The notes beneath the pieces were generated by a model. It had not been told where the DNA came from. It was given only the letters and a program-made list of their open reading frames with translations, and made no database searches. A DNA stretch of 64,000 nucleotides. It comes from Orobanche coerulescens. Its lineage: Eukaryota > Streptophyta > Magnoliopsida > Lamiales > Orobanchaceae. This document shows positions 42,291 through 54,523 of this stretch, one piece after another (position 1 is the stretch's first letter; every line of letters starts with the position of its first letter). The stretch is taken from NCBI GenBank assembly GCA_033398695.1, contig CM065802.1, positions 82,508,096 through 82,572,095 of the forward strand, in the 5' to 3' direction. The position numbers were made by a program, and so were the translations under genes.

Positions 42291-44449
42291 CTATCATCTT
42301 ATTAATATCTTCTATTCATATGCCGAGAGCATCCACTTTTGAAGTACCAAATATCCCCCTCATTGATATCATGTAGACAAATTAAGTCGATTTAGGTACC
42401 CATTGTTTAGTGGGTCTTTTTGTTTGTTGTGCCTTTAGTACATAGGTATACCTTACAGTAATTGGTTGTAGGTCTTCTTAAGTCCTTCATTACAAGGTCT
42501 ACCTATGGCAGGTACCTACTTGCATTATGTATGATATTTATGCATGTAAAACTGATAGTAATTATTCTTATATGGTTGTTGTATCGAGGTAGGAACCATT
42601 TTTTTTTCTGAACTTACCTTCTTAGTCTCTAGTTGGCTTCTCGGAACTGTTAATGATACCGAGGTGCAGCCGGCTTGCATGAGGGTAGGCTTGGTTCTTG
42701 TACCCAGTATTGAGGTGCTTTACGCTTTGACTGATTTTGCCAATGGTGTTGAGGTAAAACATTCCTCTGCTGCTGTCTGTAATGTTGTGGGTATGCAGGT
42801 GGAGCATACTGTCTTTGCTCAGCACCGCTTCTTTTGGTCACTGGTATTGGTGGTCTATAAAGTTGTGCTATCCACTGCTTATGATAGGAACTCAGTGGAG
42901 GCACGCCAACCTTCATTAGATGTATGTACGATAAAGATGTACATCTTTGTCTTTTACTACAGGAATGGTTCTACGCATCTCCTCGGTCTGGGGACTGACT
43001 GCAGGTATCCCTTTAACAAAGACCATACTAAATGGTCCATATAAGTTGGAGACTGAGATGCATATTAGGCCACATCTATCAAGAACATGTTGTCATGAAC
43101 TTAGGATAATCTCTAGCTCTCCTTCTCATTTCTCGAGGATATGTATCTTTGTTCCCATTAGAGCATAGTCACCTGTCTTACTTTGATCATGAGAGTTTAT
43201 CTCATTCGCTTCAGAAATAATTTGAATATTACTATCCAGCGAGCTTTAGGTTTTGTTGTTTTAACTCCTCATGGCCTTTCAGAATGGCTTTAAACTCATT
43301 CATCATTTTCTCATAAGTGAATGACGTGCTTTCAAGATGACTATTACTAGAAAAGGTTGAACTTAACTCATCATCACCATTGTCATCTTCTTCTTCATTG
43401 ACCATCATACACATGTATGACTTTTCCTCTTCTTCGTCAGAGGAATTACTATTGGTTATAACCCATAGTCATTCTTCTGTTTTGTTTGTTGTCGGCGCTC
43501 CGAATTCCCCAATGAGCGCCTTCAGCGTACTCCACCAAATCCTTCATTTCTCATCTGTTTCCGGATACTTAGCTTCAGGTAGCTTGTGTACTTTGGGATG
43601 TGGACAATTGTTGGCATAGTGTCTCGGCTTCTTACAGTTATAACATAAGATAGAATCTCTTATAGGTGGTGATTTTGTACTCATATCTTTTGAGAGTTTT
43701 GGCTTGTAAGGAGACTTTTCAGAATTTTTGCACGAGGAGAGCCATTTTTTTAAGACAACTCCCCATCATCATTTCCTGTTATTTTGGATGTGGTGGGAGC
43801 GAAGATGTGCTTACTGTCAGATAAAGCAACCGATGTTGTAGTCATGACAGGTGATTCTTCCTCCTTTTCTCTTGTGTCGATATCATACTTGAGATATTCC
43901 AAGTCAAATGAGATATCCAAAGTAGAAATGTCATTAAGATTACAGGATACGCGCATAGCTGTGGTCTCAATTCCCTAACAGGCAGGAAATTATCTAAGTT
44001 TTTCTCCTTTTGGGAGTACAGTTTGCCTATACTTCGAGTTCACTGATAATGTCAGTGAATATGATGTCAAGGTCCTCAAGAGTTTCAGATGATTTTATTT
44101 CAGAGGACTCAAACTCTTGAGTTAATTTAGAAATTTTGTTTTCTTTTGGAATCTCGGTGCTTTCATATATGATCTTGAGTTTATCCCATATTTACTTGGC
44201 TGTCTTACAGCTCTTTACCTTCGAGAATGTGCCTTTGTCGAGAGTGAGAAGGAGAACAATCTTGGAGACGTTGTCCAGGTTAGCTCGCTTCCTGTCATAT
44301 GTCGTCCATTTCTCTCGCGGTGTCTCCAGCAACTCCGTGAACAGTTGCCCTTCCATCCTGACAGTTGTGTTGACCTTTATAATTTCGATAGGTCCTTCCT
44401 CTATCACGGAGATCATTTTTTCATGCATGACTGCGAGATAGGATTCCAT
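42290..44449 (-). pseudogene. SIRE-C gag
   Basis: From 44449: MESYLAVMHEKMISVIEEGP, VNTTVRMEGQLFTELLE, KRANLDNVSKIVLLLTLDKG (N-terminal copia Gag), then NLNDISTLDISF, a CCHC zinc knuckle near 43650-43600 (C-Y-N-C, H-Y-A-N-N-C), the acidic EEEDDNGDDELSS and a short helical piece FTYEKMMNEFKAILKGHEEL. The remaining coiled coil is mostly deleted. The 42290-43200 part matches the SIRE-A segment between coiled coil and protease. Many frame breaks. Confidence 0.65.
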
Positions 44450-44646
44450 CCTAATTCTCCATACATCAAACTCAATGATAGAAAAGATGAACTTTATTTA
44501 TCATATATGAAAGAATGTCGTACAGATGAGATGATTTTTGAAACAAAGAATAATGCGGTTTTTGGCAACTTGTGCTTTTTGGATCTGGTCTAAGTTAAAA
44601 ATTAAATCAGTTGATTCTTGGTAGAACCAATCTCTCTCATACCACT

Positions 44647-45700
44647 TGTTGGTCACAATATACTTAAAGGACAACTTAGATGGAGGTAAATCACTTGTAG
44701 TCTCTTTTTGAAAGTTCATGTACTGTGGAAGTCTTGTAAAATTGTTGTAGATACAGCAAATAAGTACGCTCATGTAGGCTTAATGCTTACAGGGTTACCA
44801 GAGTAAGTATATAATATAAAACCACAAGTTATATGATGTAAGAATGTAAATTAGTAAACAATACATATTTAATATGGTTCGAGTCAACTTCCACTACGTC
44901 CATAGGGTCTCCACACAGGAGTTCCACTTATCAAAATCAAGGTAGTACACAATAGTTATAATTTAACTAAATGCTTATCGAGCTATATCTTTTACGCAGA
45001 CTGATACATTCGATTTCGCAGCTTTGTCCGTTCACTCAGATTGGCGTAGGCTGGTCTTGAACTTCATCTTCTTGTCAAATAGATCTAAACCTTGGTTCAT
45101 CGAAGTACTTCATCCCACAGAGGTCGTAAAGTGCTTGCTTTGTTAGTTCACACATGGATAACTTCTCAACTTCAAGTAGGGTAGAATATTATCGAACATC
45201 AGTTGTATCCTTGAATGCTTAATTGGTTTGTTGTTCACTCATCGAGGACTTGTCCAATCTGCTCTATATATGATATCAATATAGGCTGAAGAGATATGGT
45301 TCGTTCTTTTGAGTTTTTAAGAACGACAAAGTGGCAAGTGTTTCAAGTAGCTGATAAGGTTCTCTAAATGGGTATTTATAACCTTGAAAATATATCTATT
45401 ACTACCTCCAATTCAAAATATAAGTATTTTTAGACTAATGCTCACATATTAAGAAAACATTGACTTTATACTTTACACTTAATAAATTGTTTTGAAATTC
45501 ACACTATATATTTAAAATTACCAATAACTAAGCCATTTTTAGCAAGTTTGCACATCATTTGAGAAAAAAATATAATTAATTATCATTGGAAAGTGCAAAA
45601 CGACATATAAAATGAAAATAGTGTAAATAGCCAAAAAGACTTATATTTTGAATTGGAGGGAGTATAATATAGCTATTACCGGAGGTGAGTTGTGGACTGC
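44647..45700 (-). repeat. SIRE-C 5' LTR, first part
   Basis: Begins TGTTGGTCACAATATAC after a decayed primer site (TGGTATGAGAGAG on the minus strand, about 44632-44644). It is interrupted by a MITE (45402-45662) and by LARD-B at 45701, and resumes at 54105. Without the insertions the LTR is about 1.2 kb, close to that of SIRE-A. Confidence 0.8.
45402..45662. mobile_element. Stowaway-type MITE
   Basis: 261 bases with terminal inverted repeats: CTACCTCCAATTCAAAATAT at the left and its near reverse complement ATATTTTGAATTGGAGGGAG at the right, flanked by TA on both sides (45400-45401 and 45663-45664). Size, AT-richness, CTCCCTCC ends and TA target fit Stowaway, a non-autonomous mariner derivative. 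Confidence 0.9.
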
Positions 45701-48700
45701 TGTAACACCCCCAAACCCTTCGGGAATATTACAGCGCCGCAGACCCCCTCCGTGAGGATCTACCAGGCTAAATACAGAAAACACATTAACACTATACATG
45801 CCGACATGGCTAACAAACGAACCATTAGACCAATTTGGTCTTTTACCACAACATACACATCGAGCATACATTACTCTTTCTCGTAACTCATACCCACGCA
45901 GGGGTTAACATAAATCAACAATCCCGCATAGGGGAAAGTAAACACAACGGAAAGACAAAACAAAACATCACCAAATATTCAACACCGGTCTTCATGTGAT
46001 TAGTATCGCCGTCTTCCATCATCCTTCGTAACGATCCTGTGAATTGCTCCCGGAACTCCGCAAATACCTCGGACGCCACTGAGACATCCACCCCGAATAC
46101 TGGGGGTTAGCAAACCCCACTGTTTTGCTAGTGCAAGTATAAATACAAAGACAGGCCATACAAATCATACTCCAAGAACATAGAAATCATGAATATACTT
46201 CCGAGATAATTCACTTGATCAAAACAATTTAGATTACGAAAGATAAGAATAAAACCATTTTACAACTTACAAAACATTTTACGATCTCGGAGTTTTTGAA
46301 AACGTTTGGGATTTAAGAATTTTCAAGCCTTTCAAATGCTTAGGGACATAGCCCAACAATCGTTTATTTCAAAATACAAGTCCGATAGCGGATAACAGGC
46401 CCACGACCCAATTATAACATTCCAATCACAACACGGGGTCCACGACCCAAATCATCCACATCACATACTCGCAAGAATACCCGGTGGAAATTACACCGTA
46501 TCCAACATTACCATGACAACGGTCTCACTCATCATACCACGTAGCTACAATGCACGAGCAACCACATGACTCACGTACCCATACCAAATTATCACAACCA
46601 AGAGACAATTCATTCACAACACATTTATTAGTGCCATTCCAAACAAGTACGATACCATTTGAACTGCCATTCTAATCGGGCGAAATATGCGCCAAAGATC
46701 ACGGTTCTCAACAAAACACTTCAAAGTTAACCTTGGTACGAGACTCACGGCCACCGTACCCGCAGAGCCCGTCGGACATCCACGGGTGGTTAACCATAGT
46801 TCGCGATACGAAACTCACGGCAACGTATCCCTAGAGGCCTCGTCGGACCGTCCCTAGGTGAACATACACATATCATCCACAACGCCACGGGAAGCCATAA
46901 TTCGAATACTAGAATATGCATACAAATGTTAGGTACTTCGCTAGAATGGCCACTATAGTCGACGTACACTCACAACTAATGTCACACAACCACAAGCAAA
47001 TACCAATACCAAACAACACCAAGTGTCACAACCTCCTCACGAAGGAATAACAACTAATATCACACACATTACGTTCTTACCGAACAAGTACACATAACAT
47101 TACATAATCCCCGGCAAAGGATTACGGTCTATTAAACTCACTCAAAGTGATCGTAGCATCTTTCAACATACAAAACCAACACATATATTCCGAGAATACA
47201 TATATTCACGAATTACAAGAATTATTGTTGAAAGACAACATTTATCGAGAACATACCGATCCCTTTTTACGTTCATTAAACATTGGATTTCGCATAAAAT
47301 CATTTATCAATAATTATGCCTACGAAACATGAAATGTATGGACAAGATACTTGCCTCAAAATCGGTACGCAAGTATTCACGAACACGGCTCAGCGGAAAG
47401 CTTCAAACGCCCAATGCTATCGAAACGGAAGACGGCGGCGAACGAAAGGGTTCAACGCGGTTTCTTCGCAAGAAACACGACCCTAACATCATACAATCAA
47501 TAAATCATCGACCATACGAGGAAGAATAATCGTAGAACGCCCGAAAACCCCTCTAAGGCATTTCTGGACACCTTCAAGGCGTCGGTCAAGAACTCAACTC
47601 AAACAACGAATCGATACGATCCAACCATGGAATAACAAGGGAAATGATATAATACATCTAAATAATCATCAATCCATCAACAAAACGGAAAGAATCGGAC
47701 AAAACCCCAAAATCCCCAATTATCCAAAAAGGTAGGGTTTCAAGAGATATTACCTTGAGTGATTCAAGTATTTAGATTCGTAGAACACGCGTTGGATTGA
47801 TTGTCAAGGCTTCACAACCGAAGAAGAATGATGAAAATCAACCCTCCAAATGATAATGATGAGAAGCTCTCCTCCTCTCTCACTCTCTCTCGTCTAAGGA
47901 AAAAGAAGAAGGAAATGAGTCTGCTCACGCTCAAAACAACACATTTATAGTGTAACACAAGGACCTATCGGCCGGCCTATCGGCCGATAGGCCCAACCGA
48001 TACCCTATACAAATGCCGGCGTAGAGTCTATCGGCCCTCCCTATCGGCCGAAAGGCTCTGGGACGGTGCCCGACAGTGATCTTTCACTAAAACGACCATA
48101 ACTCTCTCGTCCGGACTCCGATTGACTCACCGTTTGAACCATTGGAAAGCTAACTCGATGTTCTATAATATTGCAAAGATTTATAATTTTTGGAGTCACC
48201 AAAAATTAATGGTGATCTAACAAAGTCGAACTCATACTTAGAAAAGTCGTTTAGTAATCCTGAATTCAACAAAACGACACCGAAACCCGAGCATGAATAC
48301 GAACCGAAGATACGGTTACGAGGTACTCACAAAGACGAATCTAAGAGCTAGTAGAACACACGATTTCGACCACCCGAAGGCTCGAAATTCGACAACGGAA
48401 GGTAATTACCCCAAACTTTGGGAAATTACGAAAATGGCCCAACTGCCCGAAAATCACCATACGACAACGAATAATCAAACCAAAGCTCACAACACGTCTA
48501 ACAAAGTTAAACGGACTTGGGAAACTCGAAACAACAGCTTGGACGAGATTCGCAAGAATCGAACTCAAGTGCGGAAAAGTCGCTAAAAGCACGTAACTCA
48601 ACGAAACGATACCGAAACGAACTCGGATGTCAAAAGTGTAGAATTAATCATTCTCGGAATGACGAAACGGACATGAGCGAGTCGTCAAAACAGACTTCCG

Positions 48701-48751
48701 CTAAAAAAAAAAAAAAAAAAATTAATGAAATCGAAAATTGCGGATATTACA
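45701..48751 (-). repeat. LARD-B 3' LTR
   Basis: 3,051 bases. Landmarks on the plus strand: a two-unit tandem repeat near 46735-46860 (ACGAGACTCACGGCCACCGT and a variant), a CT-rich tract 47869-47893, TATA (CTATAAAT on the minus strand, 47943-47950), a palindrome cluster 47964-48055 and an A-run at 48704-48720. Confidence 0.93.
47964..48055. repeat. palindrome cluster CTATCGGCCGATAG in the LARD-B 3' LTR
   Basis: CCTATCGGCCGATAGG occurs once complete, with half or near copies CTATCGGCCGGCC, GTCTATCGGCCCTC and CCTATCGGCCGAAAGG. It begins about 14 bases from the TATA motif, upstream of it on the element's strand. The sequence is unrelated to the TTAGCG motif of the other LTRs. Confidence 0.85.
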
Positions 48752-51035
48752 TTCTACCCTCCTTAAAAGAAGTTTCGTCCCGAAACTTAAAACAAGTAGG
48801 GAGAAAATATTCCGCCAGAAAAACTCAACGAGATACACAAGAATGCGTAACTAACGCCCAACGGCGAAATGTTACAAACAACGCAAAGGAGTATACGGCG
48901 TGAAAACACGCTCCACGGCGACCAACACAACGTCGCCGTTAGGGATATAATAAAAACCAACAAGTGACAACGTCATCAAAGCGGATAATATAGCCAAGTC
49001 AATTATCCGACAATCACAAAACACAACGAACGAAAATCAATATGATTGACCAACCCACGGTACATCAATCAAAACGCGAGTCAACCGAACAAACACGAAA
49101 TCCCACCGCCTAAGGGTGGAAGATCGAAACGAAACTAATTTCCCGAATCAAGGGAATTACGAAGGAGCCCGAATGTTCGCCAATCACGGAACGAGGTCAA
49201 TATAAACCGAGCAGTCAAACGATCAAACCACAACGATCGAGACAACAAAGATCGAAGAATCATGTTCGAATCACAAAGAACAATAAAGTTCAAACAACAA
49301 CTCCCGGTGATGATCCGTGAGAACTACAAGACATGCATTGCCGAAGATCCACAGAAAGGGAATAGCGGCGAAAAGTCACAACGACAACGAGTTATTCCGA
49401 AATAACACCACACTCGTTCGATCAACAAAAGCAAGGAGCAGGACAAGCTCAGAAATGTCAACGAACATAAACGAGTCGACAGAGTCGAAAATGTAAAAGT
49501 TCAAGATCCAGTCCACTTCGAATAAGAGAACTAGTAGAACCAAAAGATGTTACTTCCGAACAAGGTTCACAAGAATCGAACCGAATTCGGAAAGTGACAG
49601 CGATAACCAGATTGACCCAAAACAAGATCACAGCTCGTTCGAATGATGAACCCGAAATACAAAACAAGTTCATAAGGTGCCAACGAACATGAGCGAATCG
49701 ATAGACTGGAGAAAGAGAAAATACCGAAGTCAAAATAGTACGGGCATTACCACCGACCTCGTCCACGAAATTCACAAAAACGGGAGCAAGGTAACAAGAC
49801 ATTAAACAACCGACACAAAACGGAACCATCACCGATGCACACGGTCATACCAAACCAAGCTCTAACAGCTCGCACATGCGCGACAACGCAGAAATCACCA
49901 CGAGGCGACAACATTCAACACCAACATCCCGCCTCTCACAGGGGCTGGCACAACCCATGTGTGGAAAGCGACTCAACGCTCACACCGCCAATTCGATCAT
50001 ACTCGGGAGAAAGTATCAAAATGACAACGCGAACATCATACATTCATACCCAGCCCTCAAACGGGAATGGATAGGTTTTAAAAACGAAAACCTCATTTTG
50101 AAAATAATTTAGAAGAACACCGGTTGATCTTGAGTATCACCTTTCAAAAAGTACGAACTTGAAACATCGTTATCGAGACATTGGAGAACCATTTCGCATT
50201 TGATAAAAATGAGGACACTTTCTCTTAGTGAAAACTTTCAAAATATTCGACCCTCGGGTCTAAATAAAAGTGTTGAAAATATCTCAAAACATTTTGGTCC
50301 TCGAGGTAGAAAAATTTTGAAATATATTGTGACATCTAGGATGTACCACAAGAAAATAACTCATTTGAAAAGTATGTCTCGAAATTTATTTTTCTAAGAT
50401 ACTCAAGGTTTTCAAAATCCAATAGGCGAATGCCCAAAACTCACACATACCGACGTTCACTAAAACAACTCCTAGCACACGCATCAAAAGCGTTTAAAAT
50501 CAAGACAATACATGTCTTTAAACGAAAATAAACGATAAAATACCACATTCGAACAAAACCACCGATAAAATACCCTCCCGCTCAAGCTAGTGAACAAGTC
50601 GAACGCGTATAAGCACAAAGCTTCCACAAGAGACTTGTAAAGCGTGCAAATCGATTCGAAAATCATCAACAACGAACAAAAACAACAATAAAAAGATATC
50701 ACAAGCGGACACTCCTCGTATAAATCAAATACGAGCGTTGACTAAATACATATCGTGAAAATCAAAATTCACATAAAATTCCACCACTTAACAAATAATC
50801 ATAAAAATAGCTCGTGTCACACGAGGCACAACACAAAGAAGGGAGACTTACTTCCACAGTCGCACGAAGATGATGGCCGCACCTCGATACTAATCACGAC
50901 CGACACCTCGCACGACGCGTCGCGACACGACTCGATCGGACAAAATCGACAAGACAAGACAAGACAAGACCCAACAACACACAACTCGACCCGACACCTC
51001 TAGGTTTCCGCAACCTAAGCTCCGATACCATATTC
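48752..51035 (-). mobile_element. LARD-B interior, non-coding
   Basis: 2,284 bases with no recognisable protein domain on either strand. The longest frame (49458-49832, minus, 124 codons) shows no known motif. The PPT-side 200 bases and the PBS-side 230 bases resemble LARD-A and LARD-C respectively. An ACAAG pentamer repeat lies at 50951-50970. Confidence 0.75.
51019..51030 (-). other. LARD-B primer binding site
   Basis: TGGTATCGGAGC on the minus strand, five bases from the LTR; one change from the initiator-Met site used by Gypsy-1. Confidence 0.85.
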
Positions 51036-54000
51036 TCGTAACACCCCCAAACCCTTCGGGAATATTACACGCGCACCCCCTCCGTGAGGATCTACCAGCT
51101 AAATACGAAAACACATTAACACTATACATGCCGACATGGCTAACAACGAACCATTAGACCGATTTGGTCTTTTACCACAACATACACATCGAGCATACAT
51201 TACTCTTTCTCGTAACTCATACCACGCAGGGGTTAACATAAATCAACAATCCCGCATAGGGAAAGTAAACACAACGGAAAGACAAAACAAAACATCACCA
51301 AATATTCAACACCGGTCTTCATGTGATTAGTATCGCCGTCTTCCATCATCCTTCGTAACGATCCGTGAATTGCTCCCCGGAACTCCGCAAATACACGGGC
51401 CAATACGACATCCACCCCGAATACTCGGGGTTAGCAAAACCCCACCTGTTTTGCTAGTGCAAGTATAAATACAAAGACAGCCATACAAATCATACTCCAA
51501 GAACATAGAAATCATGAATATACTTCCCGAGATAATTCACTTGATCAAAATAATTTAGATTACGAAAGATAAGAATAAAACCATTTTACAACTTACAAAA
51601 CATTTTACGATCTCGGAGTTTTTGAAAACGCGTTTGGGATTTAAGAATTTTCAAGCCTTTCAAATGCTTAGGGACATAGCCCAACAATCGTTTATTTCAA
51701 AATACAAGTCCGATAGCGTATAACAGGCCCACGACCCAATTATAACATTCCAATCACAACACATGGGTCCACGACCCAAATCATCCACATCACATACTCG
51801 CAAGAATACCCCGGTGGAAATTACACCGTATCCAACATTACCATGACAACAGTCTCACTCATCATACCACAGAGCTACAATGCACAGAGCAACCACATGA
51901 CTCACGTACCCATACCAAATTATCACAACCAAGAGACAATTCATTCACAACACATTTATTAGTGCCATTCCAGCCAAGTACGATACCATTTGAACTGCCA
52001 TTCTAATCAGACGAAATATGCGCCAAAGATCACAGTTCTCCAACAAAACACTTCAAAGTTAACCTTGGTACGAGACTCACGGCCACCGTACCCCGCAGAG
52101 CCCCGTCGGACATCCCTGGGTGGTTAACCATAGTTCGCGATACGAAACTCACGGCAACGTATCCCTAGAGGCCTCGTCAGACCGTCCCTAGGTGAACATA
52201 CACATATCATCCACAACGCCACGGAAGCCATAATTCGAATACTAGAATATGCATACAAATGTTAGGTACTTCGCTAGAATGGCCACTATAGTCGACGTAC
52301 ACTCACAACTAATGTCACACAACCACAAGCAAATACCAATACCAAACAACACCAAGTGTCACAACCTCCTCACGAAGGAATAACAACTAATATCACACAC
52401 ATTACGTTCTTACCGAATAAGTACACATAACATTACGTAATCCCTAAAGGATTACGGTCTATTAAACTCACTCAAAGTGATCGTAGCATCTTTCAACATA
52501 CAAAACCAACACATATATTCCGAGAATACATATATTCACGAATTACAAGAATTATTGTTGAAAGACAACATTTATCGAGAACATACCGATCCCTTTTTAC
52601 GTTCATTAAACATTGGATTTCGCATAAAATCATTTATCAATAATTATGCCTACGAAACATGAAATGTATGGACAAGATACTTGCCTCAAAATCGCACGCA
52701 AGTATTCCGACGAACACGGCTCAACCGGAAGCTTCAAACGCCCAATGCTATCGAACGGAAGACGGCGGCGAACGAAAGGGTTCAACGCGGTTTCTTCGCA
52801 AGAAACACGACCCTAACATCATACAATCAATAAATCATCGACCATACGAGGAAGAATAATCGTAGAACGCCCGAAAACCCCTCTAAGGCATTTTCTAGGA
52901 CACCTTCAAGGCGTCGGTCAAGAACTCAACTCAAACAACGAATCGATACGATCCAACCATGGAATAACAAGGGAAATGATATAATACATCTAAATAATCA
53001 TCAATCCATCAACAAAACGGAAAGAATCGGACAAAACCCCAAAATCCCCAATTATCCAAAAAGGTAGGGTTTCAAGAGATATTACCTTGAGTGATTCAAG
53101 TATTTAGATTCGTAGAACACGCGTTGGATTGATTGTCCAAGGCTTCACAACCGAAGAAGAATGATGAAAATCAACCCTCCAAATGATAATGATGAGAAGC
53201 TCTCCTCCTCTCTCACTCTCTCTCGCGTCTAAGGAAAAAGAAGAAGGAAATGAGCTGCTCACGCTCAAAACAACACATTTATAGTGTAACACAACGAGAC
53301 CTATCGGCCAGCCTATCGGCCGATAGGCCCAACCGATACCCTATACAAATGCCGGCGAGAGTCTATCGGCCCTCCCTATCGGCCGAAAGGCTCTGGGACG
53401 GTGCCCGACAGTGACAGTCTTTCAATAAAACGACAATAACTCTCTCGTCCGACTCGATTGACTCACCGCTTGAACCATTGGAAAGCTAACTCGATGTTCT
53501 ATAATATTGCAAAGATTTATAATTTTTGGAGTCACCAAAAATTAATGGTGATCTAACAAAGTCGAACTCATACTTAGAAAAGTCGTTTAGTAATCCTGAA
53601 TTCAACAAAACGACACCGAAACCCGAGCCTGAATACGAACCGAAGATACGGTTACGAGGTACTCACAAAGACGAATCTAAGAGCTAGTAGAACACACGAT
53701 TTCGACCACCCGAAGGCTCGAAATTCGACAACGGAAGGTAATTACCCCAAACTTTGGGAAATTACGAAAATGGCCCAACTGCCCGAAAATCACCATACGA
53801 CAACGAATAATCAAACCAAAGCTCACAACACGTCTAACAAAGTTAAACGGACTTGCGGGAAACTCGAAACAACAGTTTCGGACGAGATTCGCAAGAATCG
53901 AACTCAAGTGCGGAAAAGTCGCTAAAAAGCACAGAACTCAACGAAACGATACCGAAACGAACTCGGATGTCAAAAAGTGTAGAATTAATCATTCTCAGAA

Positions 54001-54099
54001 TGACGAAACGGACATGAGCGAGTCGTCAAAACAGACTTCCGCCGAAAAAAAAAAAAAAAAAAAAGAAATTACCGGAAATCGAAAATTGCGGATATTACA
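51036..54099 (-). repeat. LARD-B 5' LTR
   Basis: 3,064 bases, partner of 45701-48751. Its first bases read TCGTAACACCCCC instead of TGTAACACCCCC. Palindrome cluster 53301-53391, TATA 53277-53284, A-run 54045-54064. It differs from its partner largely by one- and two-base indels and C-G to C-A or T-G changes. Confidence 0.93.
53301..53391. repeat. palindrome cluster in the LARD-B 5' LTR
   Basis: Same layout as 47964-48055, with GGCCAGCC for GGCCGGCC in the first unit; the central CCTATCGGCCGATAGG is intact. Confidence 0.85.
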
Positions 54100-54104
54100 A
54101 CTGC

Positions 54105-54523
54105 TCTCATAGGCGACTTGCTGAATATTTGACTTACTGTAATCCATATTGTCCACCATTAAATGATTCATACATTCTTTTGGCCTTCATTAAATGCTCT
54201 GCACAACTTAGTGTTCGACCGCATTAAATGTTATCTCTATCAGCATTAATGCTCTTCAAATTATAAATACTTTATGAGTATTATAATATTTGTACTTACA
54301 ATGGTTTAATATCCAAGTCTCATAATATTGATATACATTTGATTTTTTCTAAGTAAAGTGCCTAAAGCAAGTGTTGTAGCCAACTAGGTTCCTTGGTTGT
54401 AGACTGGAAATCTTCAACACGTTGCAGTTTCGATCCTGTTGGATGCCTTTGAATGAAACATTGTAGGATGAAAGTTGTGGTTTTTGCGGCACTTATCAAA
54501 ATCCAGAGGGAATTCTCCCAACA
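54105..54523 (-). repeat. SIRE-C 5' LTR, second part
   Basis: Continues the LTR after LARD-B and ends GGAATTCTCCCAACA; on the minus strand TGTTGGGAGAATTCC, similar to the SIRE-A and SIRE-B LTR starts. Confidence 0.8.

Larger units (their letters stand above)
45701..54099 (-). mobile_element. LARD-B: complete non-coding LTR element
   Basis: 8,399 bases: LTRs 45701-48751 and 51036-54099, primer site 51019-51030, PPT 48752-48769, target duplication ACTGC at 45696-45700 and 54100-54104. The 2.3 kb interior has no gag or pol. Long LTRs and a non-coding interior define a large retrotransposon derivative (LARD). Ends (TGTAACACCCCC, ATTACA), PBS and PPT flank resemble Gypsy-1, whose group could supply proteins. 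Confidence 0.92.
41667..54523 (-). mobile_element. SIRE-C: rearranged Ty1/copia element without pol
   Basis: On the minus strand: 5' LTR (44647-54523 with insertions), gag (42290-44449), then directly the C-terminal part of the post-pol ORF (41667-42290). All of pol, the spacer and the N-terminal half of the post-pol ORF are missing. No 3' LTR is seen to the left; instead plus-strand SIRE sequence (41279-41666) and LARD-C follow. Confidence 0.75.

Noticed and set aside
48704..48720. poly(A) tail of a LINE or SINE
   Set aside because: The A-run lies at the same place in both LARD-B LTRs (also 54045-54064), so it is part of the LTR.
49458..49832. 124-codon minus-strand ORF in the LARD-B interior as a gene
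   Set aside because: No motif, no codon-like pattern, and the related interiors of LARD-A and LARD-C do not keep it.
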